A DNA stretch of 64,000 bases. It comes from Roseobacter denitrificans OCh 114. Its GTDB lineage: Bacteria > Pseudomonadota > Alphaproteobacteria > Rhodobacterales > Rhodobacteraceae. The notes below the pieces were generated by a model that was not told where the DNA came from, did not search any database, and worked only from the letters and a program-made list of their open reading frames with translations. The position numbers and the translations under genes are program-made. Shown here piece after piece: positions 1 through 8,595 of the stretch (its first letter is position 1; every line of letters begins with the position of its first letter). The stretch lies in assembly GCF_000014045.1 (NCBI RefSeq), contig NC_008209.1, positions 2,503,001 through 2,567,000 on the forward strand, read 5' to 3'.

Positions 1-24
1 GGCGTACAGTATAAGGGCAGACCG

Positions 25-282
25 ATGAGCACATTGGATCAGGTCATCGCAATCATCGCAGAGCATGCCGTCCTCGACCCTGCGGATGTGTCCGCGGACA
101 GCACATTGGAAGAGTTGGGCATCGACAGTCTGGGACTGGTGGAATGCATCTTTGCGATTGAGGAGAGCTTTGACATTTCCGTGCCATTCAACGCCAACAA
201 CCCGACCGAAAGTGATTTCGACATCTCCTCTGTCGCGTCCATCGTGGAAGGAATCACGCGCCTGCAGGCAGAACAGGGCTGA
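25..282 (+). CDS. Acyl carrier protein
   Basis: An 85-residue acidic protein with the phosphopantetheine attachment motif GIDSL; Ser35 would carry the 4'-phosphopantetheine arm. Length and the acidic helical character fit a stand-alone ACP. It is followed after 6 nt by a ketoacyl-ACP synthase, so the two probably form a dedicated carrier/condensing pair rather than the primary acpP-fabF pair of fatty acid synthesis. The arrangement recalls specialised ACP/KAS pairs for lipid A very-long-chain acyl groups, but nothing here fixes the product. GGGCAGACC precedes the ATG as a weak ribosome binding site. The start of the transcription unit may lie outside the window. Confidence 0.9.
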   Translation: MSTLDQVIAIIAEHAVLDPADVSADSTLEELGIDSLGLVECIFAIEESFDISVPFNANNPTESDFDISSVASIVEGITRLQAEQG

Positions 283-288
283 CGCTGC

Positions 289-1497
289 ATGAAACGTGTT
301 GTGATCACCGGGGCAGGCACCATCAATGCCTTGGGCCATGACGTACCCACGACACTGGCCGCGATGCGCGACGGTGTCTGTGGTATCGGACCCTTGGCCT
401 TGCGTGATGTCGAGCGGCTGTCGATCCAGATCGGCGGGCAGGTGCGCGATTTTGAAGCCGAAGGGCGCTATAACCGTCAGCAGATGTCGCTTTATGACCG
501 TTTCACGCAGTTCACACTGGCCGCCGCCAATGAGGCGATCGCGCAATCCGGGCTGAGCTTTTCGGGCGCGCTTTCGGCCCGCTCCGGCGTTGTGCTGGGC
601 ACAGCGGGCGGCGGTGTCAGCACGTGGGATGACAACTATCGCTCGGTCTATGAGGACGGAAAAAACCGGGTTCACCCCTTTGTCGTGCCGAAATTGATGA
701 ACAATGCGGCCGCATCGCATGTGAGCATGGAACATAACCTCAAGGGTCCGTCGTTTACCGTATCGACGGCCTGCGCCTCATCCAATCACGCCATGGCGCA
801 GGCCTTTATGATGGTGAGATCCGGTTTGGCACCTGTCATGATCACTGGCGGGTCGGAATCCATGCTCTGTTTTGGCGGCGTCAAGGCCTGGGAAGGGCTG
901 CGGGTGATGTCGCGCGATGCCTGCCGCCCGTTCTCGGCCAATCGTAACGGGATGGTGCAGGGCGAAGGGGCGGGAGTCTTTGTCTTTGAAGAGTATGACG
1001 CAGCCAAAAAGCGCGGCGCAGATATCTTGTGCGAAGTCGTGGGGTTTGCCATGTCGTCTGATGCAGCCGATATCGTCATGCCCTCCAAGAATGGTGCCGC
1101 ACGCGCCATGGCCGGCGCGTTGAGCGATGCGGGGCTGAACCGGGACGAGGTGGGATACATCAATGCCCATGGCACAGGCACCGCTGCCAACGACAAGACC
1201 GAATGCGCTGCTGTCGCGGATGTCTTTGGGCCGCATGCGGACAAGTTGATGATATCCTCGACCAAATCAATGCACGGGCATCTGATCGGGGGCACGGGTG
1301 CTGTCGAACTGCTGGCCTGTATCATGGCGGTTCGGGACGGTGTGATCGCCCCGACCATCGGCTATCAGGAACCCGATCCGGAATGTGCGCTCGATGTGGT
1401 GCCCAATGAGGCGCGCGATGCCGATGTCACCGTCGCACTGTCCAACGCTTTTGCCTTTGGCGGCATGAACGCGGTGCTGGCCCTGCGCAAGGTATGA
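289..1497 (+). CDS. Beta-ketoacyl-ACP synthase (FabF/KAS II-like)
   Basis: A 402-residue thiolase-fold condensing enzyme that would elongate an acyl chain on ACP by decarboxylative condensation with malonyl-ACP. The catalytic triad is visible: Cys162 in STACASSNH, His294 in AHGTGT, and Lys326/His331 in KSMHGHLIGGTG. The glycine-rich C-terminal stretch SNAFAFGGMN is also typical. Length matches FabF (about 410). It follows the ACP gene by 6 nt and is probably cotranscribed with it. Because it is paired with a divergent ACP and no other fab gene, it may serve a secondary acyl product rather than bulk lipid; that is inference. Confidence 0.92.
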   Translation: MKRVVITGAGTINALGHDVPTTLAAMRDGVCGIGPLALRDVERLSIQIGGQVRDFEAEGRYNRQQMSLYDRFTQFTLAAANEAIAQSGLSFSGALSARSGVVLGTAGGGVSTWDDNYRSVYEDGKNRVHPFVVPKLMNNAAASHVSMEHNLKGPSFTVSTACASSNHAMAQAFMMVRSGLAPVMITGGSESMLCFGGVKAWEGLRVMSRDACRPFSANRNGMVQGEGAGVFVFEEYDAAKKRGADILCEVVGFAMSSDAADIVMPSKNGAARAMAGALSDAGLNRDEVGYINAHGTGTAANDKTECAAVADVFGPHADKLMISSTKSMHGHLIGGTGAVELLACIMAVRDGVIAPTIGYQEPDPECALDVVPNEARDADVTVALSNAFAFGGMNAVLALRKV

Positions 1498-1517
1498 GCC
1501 GCGCTGCGCGCTCGCCT

Positions 1518-2123
1518 CTATTGCGTGAGGTAGGAGGATGCCTCGAACGCGGCGGTAAACCCTTTCAGTGACAAGGTCACATTGACACGCTGATCGGGGG
1601 CCGCGATGGGAACGATGGATAACACAGCCTCAGCGCCGCGTTTATAGGCCTCGACATCTGCCTGGGTGAGACCGATCCGCGCGTAACAGCCAATGGTGTT
1701 GCAATAGGCGTATGGGTATTTGCGACCGGCTGCGTCATCGACCTTGATTGCCAGCTGTTCCACCAGCGCAGTTTCAAGGGGGACAACGATGGTTGCGCCC
1801 GCTGCGGCCTGACCGCCTTCCGGCAGGCGGAACGCCGTAAATTCCGCAACAGGAGAGCCGTTGGAATCGGACAGAAGCTGGTACATCTGGCACAGATCAT
1901 CCGCGTCCGCCACGACCACGCAGCGCAGCGACCAATCCTGAAAGGTCTCTTTAATGTAGGTGTCGCCCGGACGGGGTGTATCATCGATTTCAGTGCCCAA
2001 TGCGAGCCCTTCGCCGGTGAGGCCACCTTCCTTTGCGTCCTGCGCAAAAAGGGTCATGGGCGCCGTCAAAAAAGCGGCTATCAAAAGAGCGCGTGCAAAA
2101 GGCGATCTGGAAGTTCTGGACAT
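1518..2123 (-). CDS. Invasion-associated locus B (IalB) family secreted protein
   Basis: A 201-residue protein with a clear N-terminal signal peptide (basic start, hydrophobic core, FAQDA cleavage region near residue 28). The mature part carries four cysteines (LRCVV, DDLCQ, AYCNTIGCYA) in the spacing usual for IalB-like proteins of alphaproteobacteria, suggesting two periplasmic disulfides. The start at 2123 is chosen over an upstream in-frame ATG because CGGAGCCACC immediately precedes it and because it gives a proper signal peptide. The family is named after Bartonella invasion, but in free-living marine bacteria the role is unknown. It converges on the ketoacyl synthase gene. Confidence 0.8.
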   Translation of the reverse strand: MSRTSRSPFARALLIAAFLTAPMTLFAQDAKEGGLTGEGLALGTEIDDTPRPGDTYIKETFQDWSLRCVVVADADDLCQMYQLLSDSNGSPVAEFTAFRLPEGGQAAAGATIVVPLETALVEQLAIKVDDAAGRKYPYAYCNTIGCYARIGLTQADVEAYKRGAEAVLSIVPIAAPDQRVNVTLSLKGFTAAFEASSYLTQ

Positions 2124-2197
2124 GGTGGCTCCGTCTTGGATGTTTGCCAATGCTCTAGCATGATCGCAAAAGCCTGTCAGGCGACCTGCCTTCATTT

Positions 2198-2310
2198 TTG
2201 CGTCAAAACTCAGTTTTTCGAGGGTCTTAAATCGAAAAAAGGAACGCGAAACCGCATTCCCTTTTCCGTATTTTTTTCTCCCCGTCGGACTGGCCGACTT
2301 ATTGACGCAA
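2198..2310. repeat. 9-bp inverted repeat in spacer
   Basis: TTGCGTCAA at 2198-2206 and its exact reverse complement TTGACGCAA at 2302-2310 flank an A/T-rich 95-bp interval between the IalB-like gene and the herA-like gene. It could be a pair of half-sites for a regulator, or chance. Confidence 0.3.
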
Positions 2311-2377
2311 CGCTACGAAACAAGGGTCTGCCCGTCAACAGCTAAAACTCTGATTATCCATATAAGAACCCAGTTTT

Positions 2378-2462
2378 AAAAAAAGGCCGTACCAGAAGTT
2401 GGCACGGCCAGTCTAACAGGGAGGAAACCAACGCCAAAAGGACAAGAAGAGGCGTTGGCCAC
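2378..2462 (-). ncRNA. Candidate small RNA with anti-Shine-Dalgarno segment
   Basis: Read on the minus strand, this spacer holds an 8-bp hairpin (2458-2451 pairing with 2435-2428), then a single-stranded pyrimidine stretch TTTCCTCCCTG (about 2427-2417), then a 9-bp hairpin with one G-U pair (2409-2401 with 2393-2385), followed by seven Ts (2384-2378). That is a complete intrinsic-terminator small-RNA layout. CCUCCC would be complementary to ribosome binding sites. The layout recalls the CcsR/'cuckoo' RNAs of alphaproteobacteria, which carry CCUCC motifs; family membership is inference. No clear promoter was identified upstream. Confidence 0.6.
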
Positions 2463-2516
2463 ATTTACTATGGCCCTGAAAGGTTAAAAACGTATGGTCA
2501 TTCTACGAAAATAAAC

Positions 2517-4088
2517 ATGATGGGAAAAAGCAGCGTGACATCAGACATCTTTATCGGTGGCGGCGGGCCGGAGTATGCAACCCAGCAATTCCTCAAACTT
2601 GGGTATGCAAACCGGCACGGTTTGATCGCCGGAGCCACAGGCACGGGTAAAACGGTGACTTTGCAAATTCTGGCTGAGGGGTTTGCAAATGCGGGTGTTC
2701 CTGTGTTTTTGTCAGATGTCAAAGGGGATTTGTCCGGGTTGGCCAAGGCGGGAAGCCCCAGCCATAAGCTGCACGCGCCGTTTAGTGAACGCGCTGCAAA
2801 GATTGGGTTTGCAAACTTTTCCTATGAGGCGTTTCCGGTCACATTCTGGGACGTTTTTGCGGAGCAGGGACACCCGGTGCGCACCACCGTCTCGGAGATG
2901 GGCCCCCTGCTGTTGGCCCGCCTGCTCAATCTGAGTGAAGCGCAGGAAGGCATCATCAATATCGCCTTCCGGCTCGCGGATGAAGAAGGCTTGCCACTGC
3001 TTGATCTGAAGGATTTACAGTCGCTGTTGGTCTGGATCGGCGAAAATGCCAAAGCCTTGTCCTTGCGATATGGAAATGTATCCGCCAACTCCATCGGGGC
3101 AATCCAGCGGCGGTTGCTGGTGTTGGAAAACCAGGGTGGCACCGGCCTCTTTGGGGAACCGGCATTGCAGCTTTCTGACCTGATGCGCAGGGATGCACAA
3201 GGGCGCGGGCAGATCAATATTCTTGCAGCAGACAAGCTGATGGGGGCGCCCGCGCTTTATGCAACTTTCCTGCTGTGGCTGCTGTCCGAACTCTTTGAAG
3301 AATTGCCCGAAGTCGGGGACCCCGATCAGCCCAAGCTGGTGTTCTTCTTTGATGAGGCACATCTGCTTTTTGATGATGCGCCCAAGGCGTTGGTGGACAA
3401 GGTTGAACAGGTCGCGCGGCTGATCCGCTCCAAGGGGGTTGGTGTCTATTTCATTACCCAGAACCCGGCGGATGTGCCCGAAGACATTCTCGGGCAGCTC
3501 GGCAACCGCATACAGCATGCGCTGCGTGCTTTTACGGCAAAAGACAAGAAAGAACTGCGCATGGCGGCGGATACCTATCGCGAAAACCCTGACTTTGATA
3601 CCGAAGCGGCGATCCGAGAGGTCGGTGTCGGTGAGGCCGTCACCTCCATGCTGGAAAAGAAGGGCATCCCCGGCATCGTGCGGCGAACGTTGATCCGTCC
3701 TCCGTCCTCGCAGTTGGGTCCGATCACGCCAGCAGAGCGCGCAGATCTCATGGTGCGCTCGGACATGGCGGCGCGCTATGACACGCCGATTGATCGCAAA
3801 TCCGCCTATGAAATCCTGAAACAGCGCGCGGAGACCGCCGCAAAGGAAGCGGCGCATTCAGAGGATCTGGCGGAACAGGCCTCAGCGCTTGAGCGCGAGT
3901 TCAACGCCGCGCGCCGCTACAGCGGTCAACGGGTTGCGCGATCCACATCACGGCGCAGCACGCGCGCGCGCAAGCAACCTGAAACGATCGGTTCGGCGCT
4001 CACCAATGCCGTCCTCAAGGAGTTGAGCGGGACAACGGGGCGGCGCATGGTGCGCGGGATCCTCGGCAGTCTGTTCAAAGGGCGCTAG
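2517..4088 (+). CDS. HerA-like ATPase, DUF853 family
   Basis: A 523-residue P-loop ATPase of the FtsK/HerA superfamily. Walker A is GATGTGKT (residues 39-46); Walker B with the catalytic glutamate is KLVFFFDEAH (273-282); a conserved ITQNPADVPE segment follows, as in the DUF853 branch. The C-terminal ~80 residues are basic and Arg/Ser-rich. HerA proteins are hexameric DNA translocases, but no NurA nuclease gene is adjacent and the cellular role of the DUF853 branch is unsettled. The gene stands alone, converging on livM with 10 nt between stops. The ATGATG start has only a weak ribosome binding site. Three TTTGCAAA octamers lie within its first 300 bp. Confidence 0.85.
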   Translation: MMGKSSVTSDIFIGGGGPEYATQQFLKLGYANRHGLIAGATGTGKTVTLQILAEGFANAGVPVFLSDVKGDLSGLAKAGSPSHKLHAPFSERAAKIGFANFSYEAFPVTFWDVFAEQGHPVRTTVSEMGPLLLARLLNLSEAQEGIINIAFRLADEEGLPLLDLKDLQSLLVWIGENAKALSLRYGNVSANSIGAIQRRLLVLENQGGTGLFGEPALQLSDLMRRDAQGRGQINILAADKLMGAPALYATFLLWLLSELFEELPEVGDPDQPKLVFFFDEAHLLFDDAPKALVDKVEQVARLIRSKGVGVYFITQNPADVPEDILGQLGNRIQHALRAFTAKDKKELRMAADTYRENPDFDTEAAIREVGVGEAVTSMLEKKGIPGIVRRTLIRPPSSQLGPITPAERADLMVRSDMAARYDTPIDRKSAYEILKQRAETAAKEAAHSEDLAEQASALEREFNAARRYSGQRVARSTSRRSTRARKQPETIGSALTNAVLKELSGTTGRRMVRGILGSLFKGR

Positions 4089-4098
4089 TTTACCGCTT

Positions 4099-5415
4099 TT
4101 ACTTTTCCGGGATCAGCCCGCGCGGGCTGAACCGCAATACCAAGAGCAGGACCATGCCCATGGTAAACAGCCGCATATGCGCCGCAGAGTCGATCAGATG
4201 CGCCTTGAGCGCGGACCCATCAGGCATGCCGGATGTGATCAATTCCATCAACCAAAGGCCCATCGGTTCAACCTGCACCCATAGAAACCAGATCAGGAAA
4301 CCGCCGAGGATCGCGCCAAAGTTGTTGCCGGACCCGCCTACGATGACCATCACCCAGACCAGAAAGGTAAAGCGCAAGGGTTGATAGGTGCCGGGCGTCA
4401 ACTGGCCATCCAATGTCGTCATCATCGCCCCAGCAATGCCGCAAATGGCAGACCCGAGAACAAAGATTTGCAAATGCCGCGCGGTGACGTCCTTGCCCAT
4501 GGCTTCGGCTGCCACTTCATTGTCGCGAATGGCGCGCATCATCCGGCCCCATGGGCTGTGCAGCGCGCGCTGCGCCAGCACCAGCAGGACCACGAGCACA
4601 ACCGTAAAGAGCCCCGCGTACATCAGCTTGACATAAAGTGTCGACGCAGTGACCGCATCCACCCCAAAGCCTGCGGCGCGCTCCACGAAGGCCGGGTCGT
4701 TTTGCAGATCGATTTCATTGGGCGTGGGGCGCGGCAGGCCCACGACGTTCTTAACACCGCGCGCGAGCCAGTCTTCGTTCTTGAGAACGGCAATGATGAT
4801 CTCCGCAATGCCAAGCGTGGCAATCGCCAGATAATCTGAACGTAATCCCAGCGCGGTTTTGCCAATGACCCACGCCGCAGCCGCCGCAAACAGCCCCCCA
4901 ACGGGCCAGGCCAGCGTCACCCAAAGCCCGCGATCAATGCCCAGCCCGCCGATATTGCCCGTCGCCGCGGGATTTATCGACTCGATTGCCTCAACACCGG
5001 GATCGAACAAGGCGCGATAGATGAAGAAACCAACGATCAGCAGCGCCAGCACGACGATTTTACGCGGCCAGCCAGCGGCCATGCGCCGGCGCACGCTGAC
5101 GACCACTACCACCATCACAAGGGCAAAGACGAATGCGCTCAGGATATTCCATCCCCCCGCGCTCCATGCGCCGGGTGTTGGCGGCGCACCGATGAGAACC
5201 GCCGCCAGACCGCCAAGGGCCACAAAACCCATGATGCCGACGTTGAACAGCCCCGCAAACCCCCATTGCAGGTTCACACCCAGCGCCATGATCGCCGAAA
5301 TCAGCCCCATGTTGACGATCACAAGCGCCGTGTTCCAGCTTTGCGTGAAACCGGTATAGAGGATCATTGCGCCCACGATCGCAAACAGCATGGTATTTTT
5401 CAGCACCGGGTTCAT
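4099..5415 (-). CDS. livM: Branched-chain amino acid ABC transporter permease LivM
   Basis: A 438-residue polytopic inner-membrane protein with about ten hydrophobic segments and the LivM-type conserved regions ALGVNLQWGFAGLFNVG and SDYLAIATLGIAEI, followed by the EAA-like cytoplasmic loop VAAEAMGKDVTARH. It pairs with LivH as the transport channel for branched-chain or related amino acids. Its ATG overlaps the livH stop (ATGA), so the two are translationally coupled. Last gene of the minus-strand liv operon. The insert around residues 100-150 makes it slightly longer than many homologues. Confidence 0.9.
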   Translation of the reverse strand: MNPVLKNTMLFAIVGAMILYTGFTQSWNTALVIVNMGLISAIMALGVNLQWGFAGLFNVGIMGFVALGGLAAVLIGAPPTPGAWSAGGWNILSAFVFALVMVVVVVSVRRRMAAGWPRKIVVLALLIVGFFIYRALFDPGVEAIESINPAATGNIGGLGIDRGLWVTLAWPVGGLFAAAAAWVIGKTALGLRSDYLAIATLGIAEIIIAVLKNEDWLARGVKNVVGLPRPTPNEIDLQNDPAFVERAAGFGVDAVTASTLYVKLMYAGLFTVVLVVLLVLAQRALHSPWGRMMRAIRDNEVAAEAMGKDVTARHLQIFVLGSAICGIAGAMMTTLDGQLTPGTYQPLRFTFLVWVMVIVGGSGNNFGAILGGFLIWFLWVQVEPMGLWLMELITSGMPDGSALKAHLIDSAAHMRLFTMGMVLLLVLRFSPRGLIPEK

Positions 5416-6422
5416 ACGGATTTCCCTTTGAACAATCCGGTCGGCTTGAACAACAGCACGATCAGCAGGATCAGAAAGCTCACCGCCAGTTTGTAATCGG
5501 TCGACAAAAGCTGCACGAGGCCGCTGGGTTCAAGGTTTTCGGGCATGAGGTACGTCAGCACTTTTTTCCACGCGTAGGTCACGGTCACTTCGGAAAAGGC
5601 AATGACGAACCCGCCCGCAATTGCCCCAAGCGGATTGCCGAGGCCGCCCACAATGGCGGAGGCGAAGATCGGCAGAAGCAGTTGGAAATAGGTGAAGGGT
5701 TTGAACGACTTATCCAGCCCGTAAAGCACGCCCGCGATGGTGGCGAGGCCCGCGACGATCAGCCAGGTAATCATTACGACACGTTCGGGGTTGATCCCGG
5801 ACAGCAAGGCGAGGTCTTCGTTGTCGGAATAGGCGCGCATGGATTTGCCTGTGCGCGTGCGGTTGAGAAACCAGAACAGCAGGATCACGCAGATGACGGC
5901 GACGAGCACGGTAATACCTTGTGTCGTCTTGATCGCCAGCCCCTCGCGCAGGCCCGTCATCTCACGGAATGTGCGCGCCGAGATGATGAAGCGTTCCCCA
6001 TCGGTAAAGCGCTGATCGTCCGGCCCGATGATGAAACGCACGATGCCATTGAGGATGAAGGTGACGCCAAGGCTGACAATCACGAGGATCACCGGCTTGG
6101 CCTTTTGTTCGCGGTAAAAGCGATAGACCATGCGGTCGGTGAGCAGCAGCAAACCCATGCAGGCCAAGATGCCGAAGGGCAGGGCGAGCAGAGCGGTTGG
6201 CAGCGGCCCCAGTGAAAGGCCCCAGTTTTGAAACAGCCATGTAAACAGCACGGTGACCATGGCCCCGAACGCCATCGTGTCGCCATGGGCAAAGTTCGAA
6301 AACCGCAGGATGCCATAGATCAGCGTGACCCCGAGCGCCCCGAGCGCAAGCTGCGCGCCATAGGCCATGCCGGGGACGATCACGAAATTCAGAAGGGCGA
6401 TGATGGCGTTGAGAAGGTCCAA
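5412..6422 (-). CDS. livH: Branched-chain amino acid ABC transporter permease LivH
   Basis: A 336-residue permease with about eight membrane segments and the LivH signature LIYGILRFSNFAHGD near residues 35-50, plus the loop RAYSDNEDLALLSGINPERV. The start codon is TTG at 6422: it gives the N-terminus MDLLNAIIALLNF expected for this family, while the first in-frame ATG would cut into the first membrane helix. It lies 35 nt after the inserted lipoprotein gene, and its stop overlaps livM. Confidence 0.9.
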   Translation of the reverse strand: MDLLNAIIALLNFVIVPGMAYGAQLALGALGVTLIYGILRFSNFAHGDTMAFGAMVTVLFTWLFQNWGLSLGPLPTALLALPFGILACMGLLLLTDRMVYRFYREQKAKPVILVIVSLGVTFILNGIVRFIIGPDDQRFTDGERFIISARTFREMTGLREGLAIKTTQGITVLVAVICVILLFWFLNRTRTGKSMRAYSDNEDLALLSGINPERVVMITWLIVAGLATIAGVLYGLDKSFKPFTYFQLLLPIFASAIVGGLGNPLGAIAGGFVIAFSEVTVTYAWKKVLTYLMPENLEPSGLVQLLSTDYKLAVSFLILLIVLLFKPTGLFKGKSV

Positions 6423-6457
6423 GTTTTTCTAGCCCCGAATAATTGATACTAACAACG

Positions 6458-6904
6458 TCATTGTTTCCTGCATTGTGCTGCGTAGGTCGTGTGTGAGCCA
6501 TTGCCGGTCCAGAATGACACCAAAACATCGCCGTTTGGGAAGAGAGACAGTAGACTGACGTCGGGTCCGCCACGTTCCGGGTCAGCGCGCCACCCGCTAA
6601 CGCTCCAACTGCCATCTCCCCTGCGAGTGCCGACACCGATAGTGTTCCCGCTCGGTGACCCGTATCCAAATCCGGTGCCGACACTCGAATCATTCAACCT
6701 GACGAGAGCGAAAGGTGAGACATCACTAATGTTAACTGTGGTGTTTGGTTGACCTCCTGTCGCGACAATGGTGTCATACAGCTCGCAGCGTAGCATTTCG
6801 TTGGTCGTCAATTCGGTTATGGACGTACCTGCTGGTGTACAAGCCGTCAGTGTCGCGCCTGCAACGATTGAGCAGTAAGCGATAATTCTGCAATCCATCC
6901 TCAT
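6458..6904 (-). CDS. Putative small lipoprotein inside the liv operon
   Basis: A 148-residue protein with a signal sequence ending in a lipobox (LTAC, Cys22 as lipidated residue). The mature part is Gly/Ser/Thr-rich with two more cysteines (LRCEL, AAQCRK). I recognise no family. The start codon overlaps the livF stop (ATGA), so it is expected to be translated with the transporter even though liv operons normally run livF-livH directly. Its base composition looks less GC-rich than the flanking liv genes, which suggests a later insertion. It could be an outer- or inner-membrane accessory factor; function unknown. Confidence 0.65.
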   Translation of the reverse strand: MRMDCRIIAYCSIVAGATLTACTPAGTSITELTTNEMLRCELYDTIVATGGQPNTTVNISDVSPFALVRLNDSSVGTGFGYGSPSGNTIGVGTRRGDGSWSVSGWRADPERGGPDVSLLSLFPNGDVLVSFWTGNGSHTTYAAQCRKQ

Positions 6905-7725
6905 CCACCCAAAAAACTCTTGCGCACGTCCGGATCGGCTAGCAATTCTTTGCCCGTTCCCGTGTATGCATTCCGACCCTGCACCAGCACATAGCCCTTG
7001 TCGGCGATCTCAAGGGCTTGGCGCGCGTTTTGCTCGACCATCAGGATCGGGATGCCGGTTCGCGCGACTTCGATGATCCGGTCGAAAAGCTCGTCCATCA
7101 CGATGGGGCTGACGCCTGCGGTGGGTTCATCCAGCATCAGCACCTTGGGCTTCGTCATCAGCGCGCGGCCGACGGCGACCTGCTGGCGCTGCCCGCCCGA
7201 AAGCTCGCCTGCGGCCTGATAGCGTTTGTCGCGCAGGATCGGGAAAAGTTCATAGATCTGTTCCATCGTCGGGCGGATGTCATCCGTCCGAATGAACGCG
7301 CCCATCTCGAGGTTTTCCTCGACCGTCATGGAAGTAAAGATGTTCGACGTCTGCGGCACAAACCCCATGCCTTTTGTGACCCGTGCCTGCGGCGTGAGGG
7401 CCGTGATATCCTCCCCATCAAGGCGCACATGTCCCTTCCGCAGGTTCAGCATGCCGAACACAGCCTTCATACCCGTGGATTTCCCTGCACCATTCGGGCC
7501 GACGATCACGGCGATCTCTCCGCGATCCACGGCTATCGTGCAATCATGCAGGATGTCAGGCCCCGCACCATACCCGCCGGTCATGGCCTCCCCGATCAGA
7601 AAAGGGCCGGGGGGTGCTGCATGTGCTGTGCCGCCCTTTTTCACCGGGTAGGCCTTGCCCATACCCGCAGCATTGCCCAAGGAAAGGTCGCGATTGCCGC
7701 GTGCATCGTAAGGATCACCGCTCAT
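6901..7725 (-). CDS. livF: Branched-chain amino acid ABC transporter ATPase LivF
   Basis: A 274-residue ABC ATPase: Walker A GPNGAGKST (residues 76-84), signature LSGGQRQQ (175-182), Walker B VLMLDEPT (195-202), and the LivF-type ending with VEQNA in the switch region. About 40 extra residues precede the ABC domain compared with typical LivF (about 235), a Gly/Pro-containing tail of unknown role. The start overlaps livG (ATGA), and the stop overlaps the small lipoprotein gene. With LivG it would power import through LivHM. Confidence 0.9.
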   Translation of the reverse strand: MSGDPYDARGNRDLSLGNAAGMGKAYPVKKGGTAHAAPPGPFLIGEAMTGGYGAGPDILHDCTIAVDRGEIAVIVGPNGAGKSTGMKAVFGMLNLRKGHVRLDGEDITALTPQARVTKGMGFVPQTSNIFTSMTVEENLEMGAFIRTDDIRPTMEQIYELFPILRDKRYQAAGELSGGQRQQVAVGRALMTKPKVLMLDEPTAGVSPIVMDELFDRIIEVARTGIPILMVEQNARQALEIADKGYVLVQGRNAYTGTGKELLADPDVRKSFLGG

Positions 7726-8519
7726 GCGCCTATTTTATCCTTGTTTTTCAGGCCTGTACCGAGGTACGCCTCAATAACCTGCTCATTCGCCTTGATCTCG
7801 GGCAACGTCCCTTGGGCCAGCACTTTACCCTCGGCCATGCAGATGACCGGATCACACAAACGCCCGATGAAATCCATGTCGTGTTCGATCACGACGAATG
7901 TATATCCGCGCTCCTTGTTGAGGCGCAAAATCGCGTCTCCGATGGTATTGAGCAGCGTGCGATTGACCCCCGCGCCAACCTCATCCAAGAACACGATCCG
8001 CGCATCCACCATCATTGTGCGGCCCAGTTCCAGCAGTTTTTTCTGCCCACCCGAAATCTGTCCAGCCTTGTGATCGGCCAGATGTTCGATTGTCAGAAAC
8101 TCCAGAACCTCATCGGCCTTGGCGCGCAGCGCGCGTTCCTGATCGGCGATGCGTTTGCGGCCAAACCATGTGTTCCAAAGCGTCTCACCCGCCTGATCAC
8201 CGGGGACCATCATGAGGTTTTCGCGACAGGACATGGATGAAAACTCATGCGCAATCTGAAAGGTGCGCAGCAACCCCTTGTGAAACAGATCATGTGGCGG
8301 CAGGCCCGTGATGTCTTCGCCCGCCATGAACACACGGCCCGAAGTTGGTTTAAGAACGCCCGCGATCACATTGAAAAGTGTTGTTTTTCCAGCACCGTTT
8401 GGCCCGATCAACCCCGTGATCGACCCCTGCGCAATTTCCAGCGATGCCCCATCCACAGCGCGAAAACCGCCGAAGTGTTTATGAAGGTCCTGAACGACGA
8501 TCATGCCTGTGCCTTGCAT
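7722..8519 (-). CDS. livG: Branched-chain amino acid ABC transporter ATPase LivG
   Basis: A 265-residue ABC ATPase with Walker A GPNGAGKT (39-46), signature ISGGQKK, Walker B IVFLDEVGAG and the LivG-type VIEHDMDFI switch region. Start at 8519 is preceded by GGGAAG; an alternative ATG at 8504 (MIVVQDL) is also plausible. It is the first ATPase downstream of the binding-protein gene, separated from it by a hairpin-containing 76-nt gap. Confidence 0.9.
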   Translation of the reverse strand: MQGTGMIVVQDLHKHFGGFRAVDGASLEIAQGSITGLIGPNGAGKTTLFNVIAGVLKPTSGRVFMAGEDITGLPPHDLFHKGLLRTFQIAHEFSSMSCRENLMMVPGDQAGETLWNTWFGRKRIADQERALRAKADEVLEFLTIEHLADHKAGQISGGQKKLLELGRTMMVDARIVFLDEVGAGVNRTLLNTIGDAILRLNKERGYTFVVIEHDMDFIGRLCDPVICMAEGKVLAQGTLPEIKANEQVIEAYLGTGLKNKDKIGA

Positions 8520-8544
8520 CTTCCCAGCTTTCCTGCAGCGTTCA

Positions 8545-8580
8545 AAAACAGCCCGGCATCAGCGACACCGGGCTGTTTTC
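8545..8580 (-). terminator. Hairpin between liv binding protein gene and livG
   Basis: The arms AGCCCGG (8550-8556) and CCGGGCT (8568-8574), extended by A-T pairs, form a strong stem followed on the minus strand by GTTTTTG. It also looks like a terminator on the plus strand. Its place after the binding-protein gene fits a partial terminator or mRNA-stabilising element that gives more binding protein than membrane components. Confidence 0.7.
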
Positions 8581-8595
8581 ATATCAAACGGATTT

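Noticed and set aside
5367..6215. 282-codon plus-strand frame
   Set aside because: Mirror frame of livH; no start signal.
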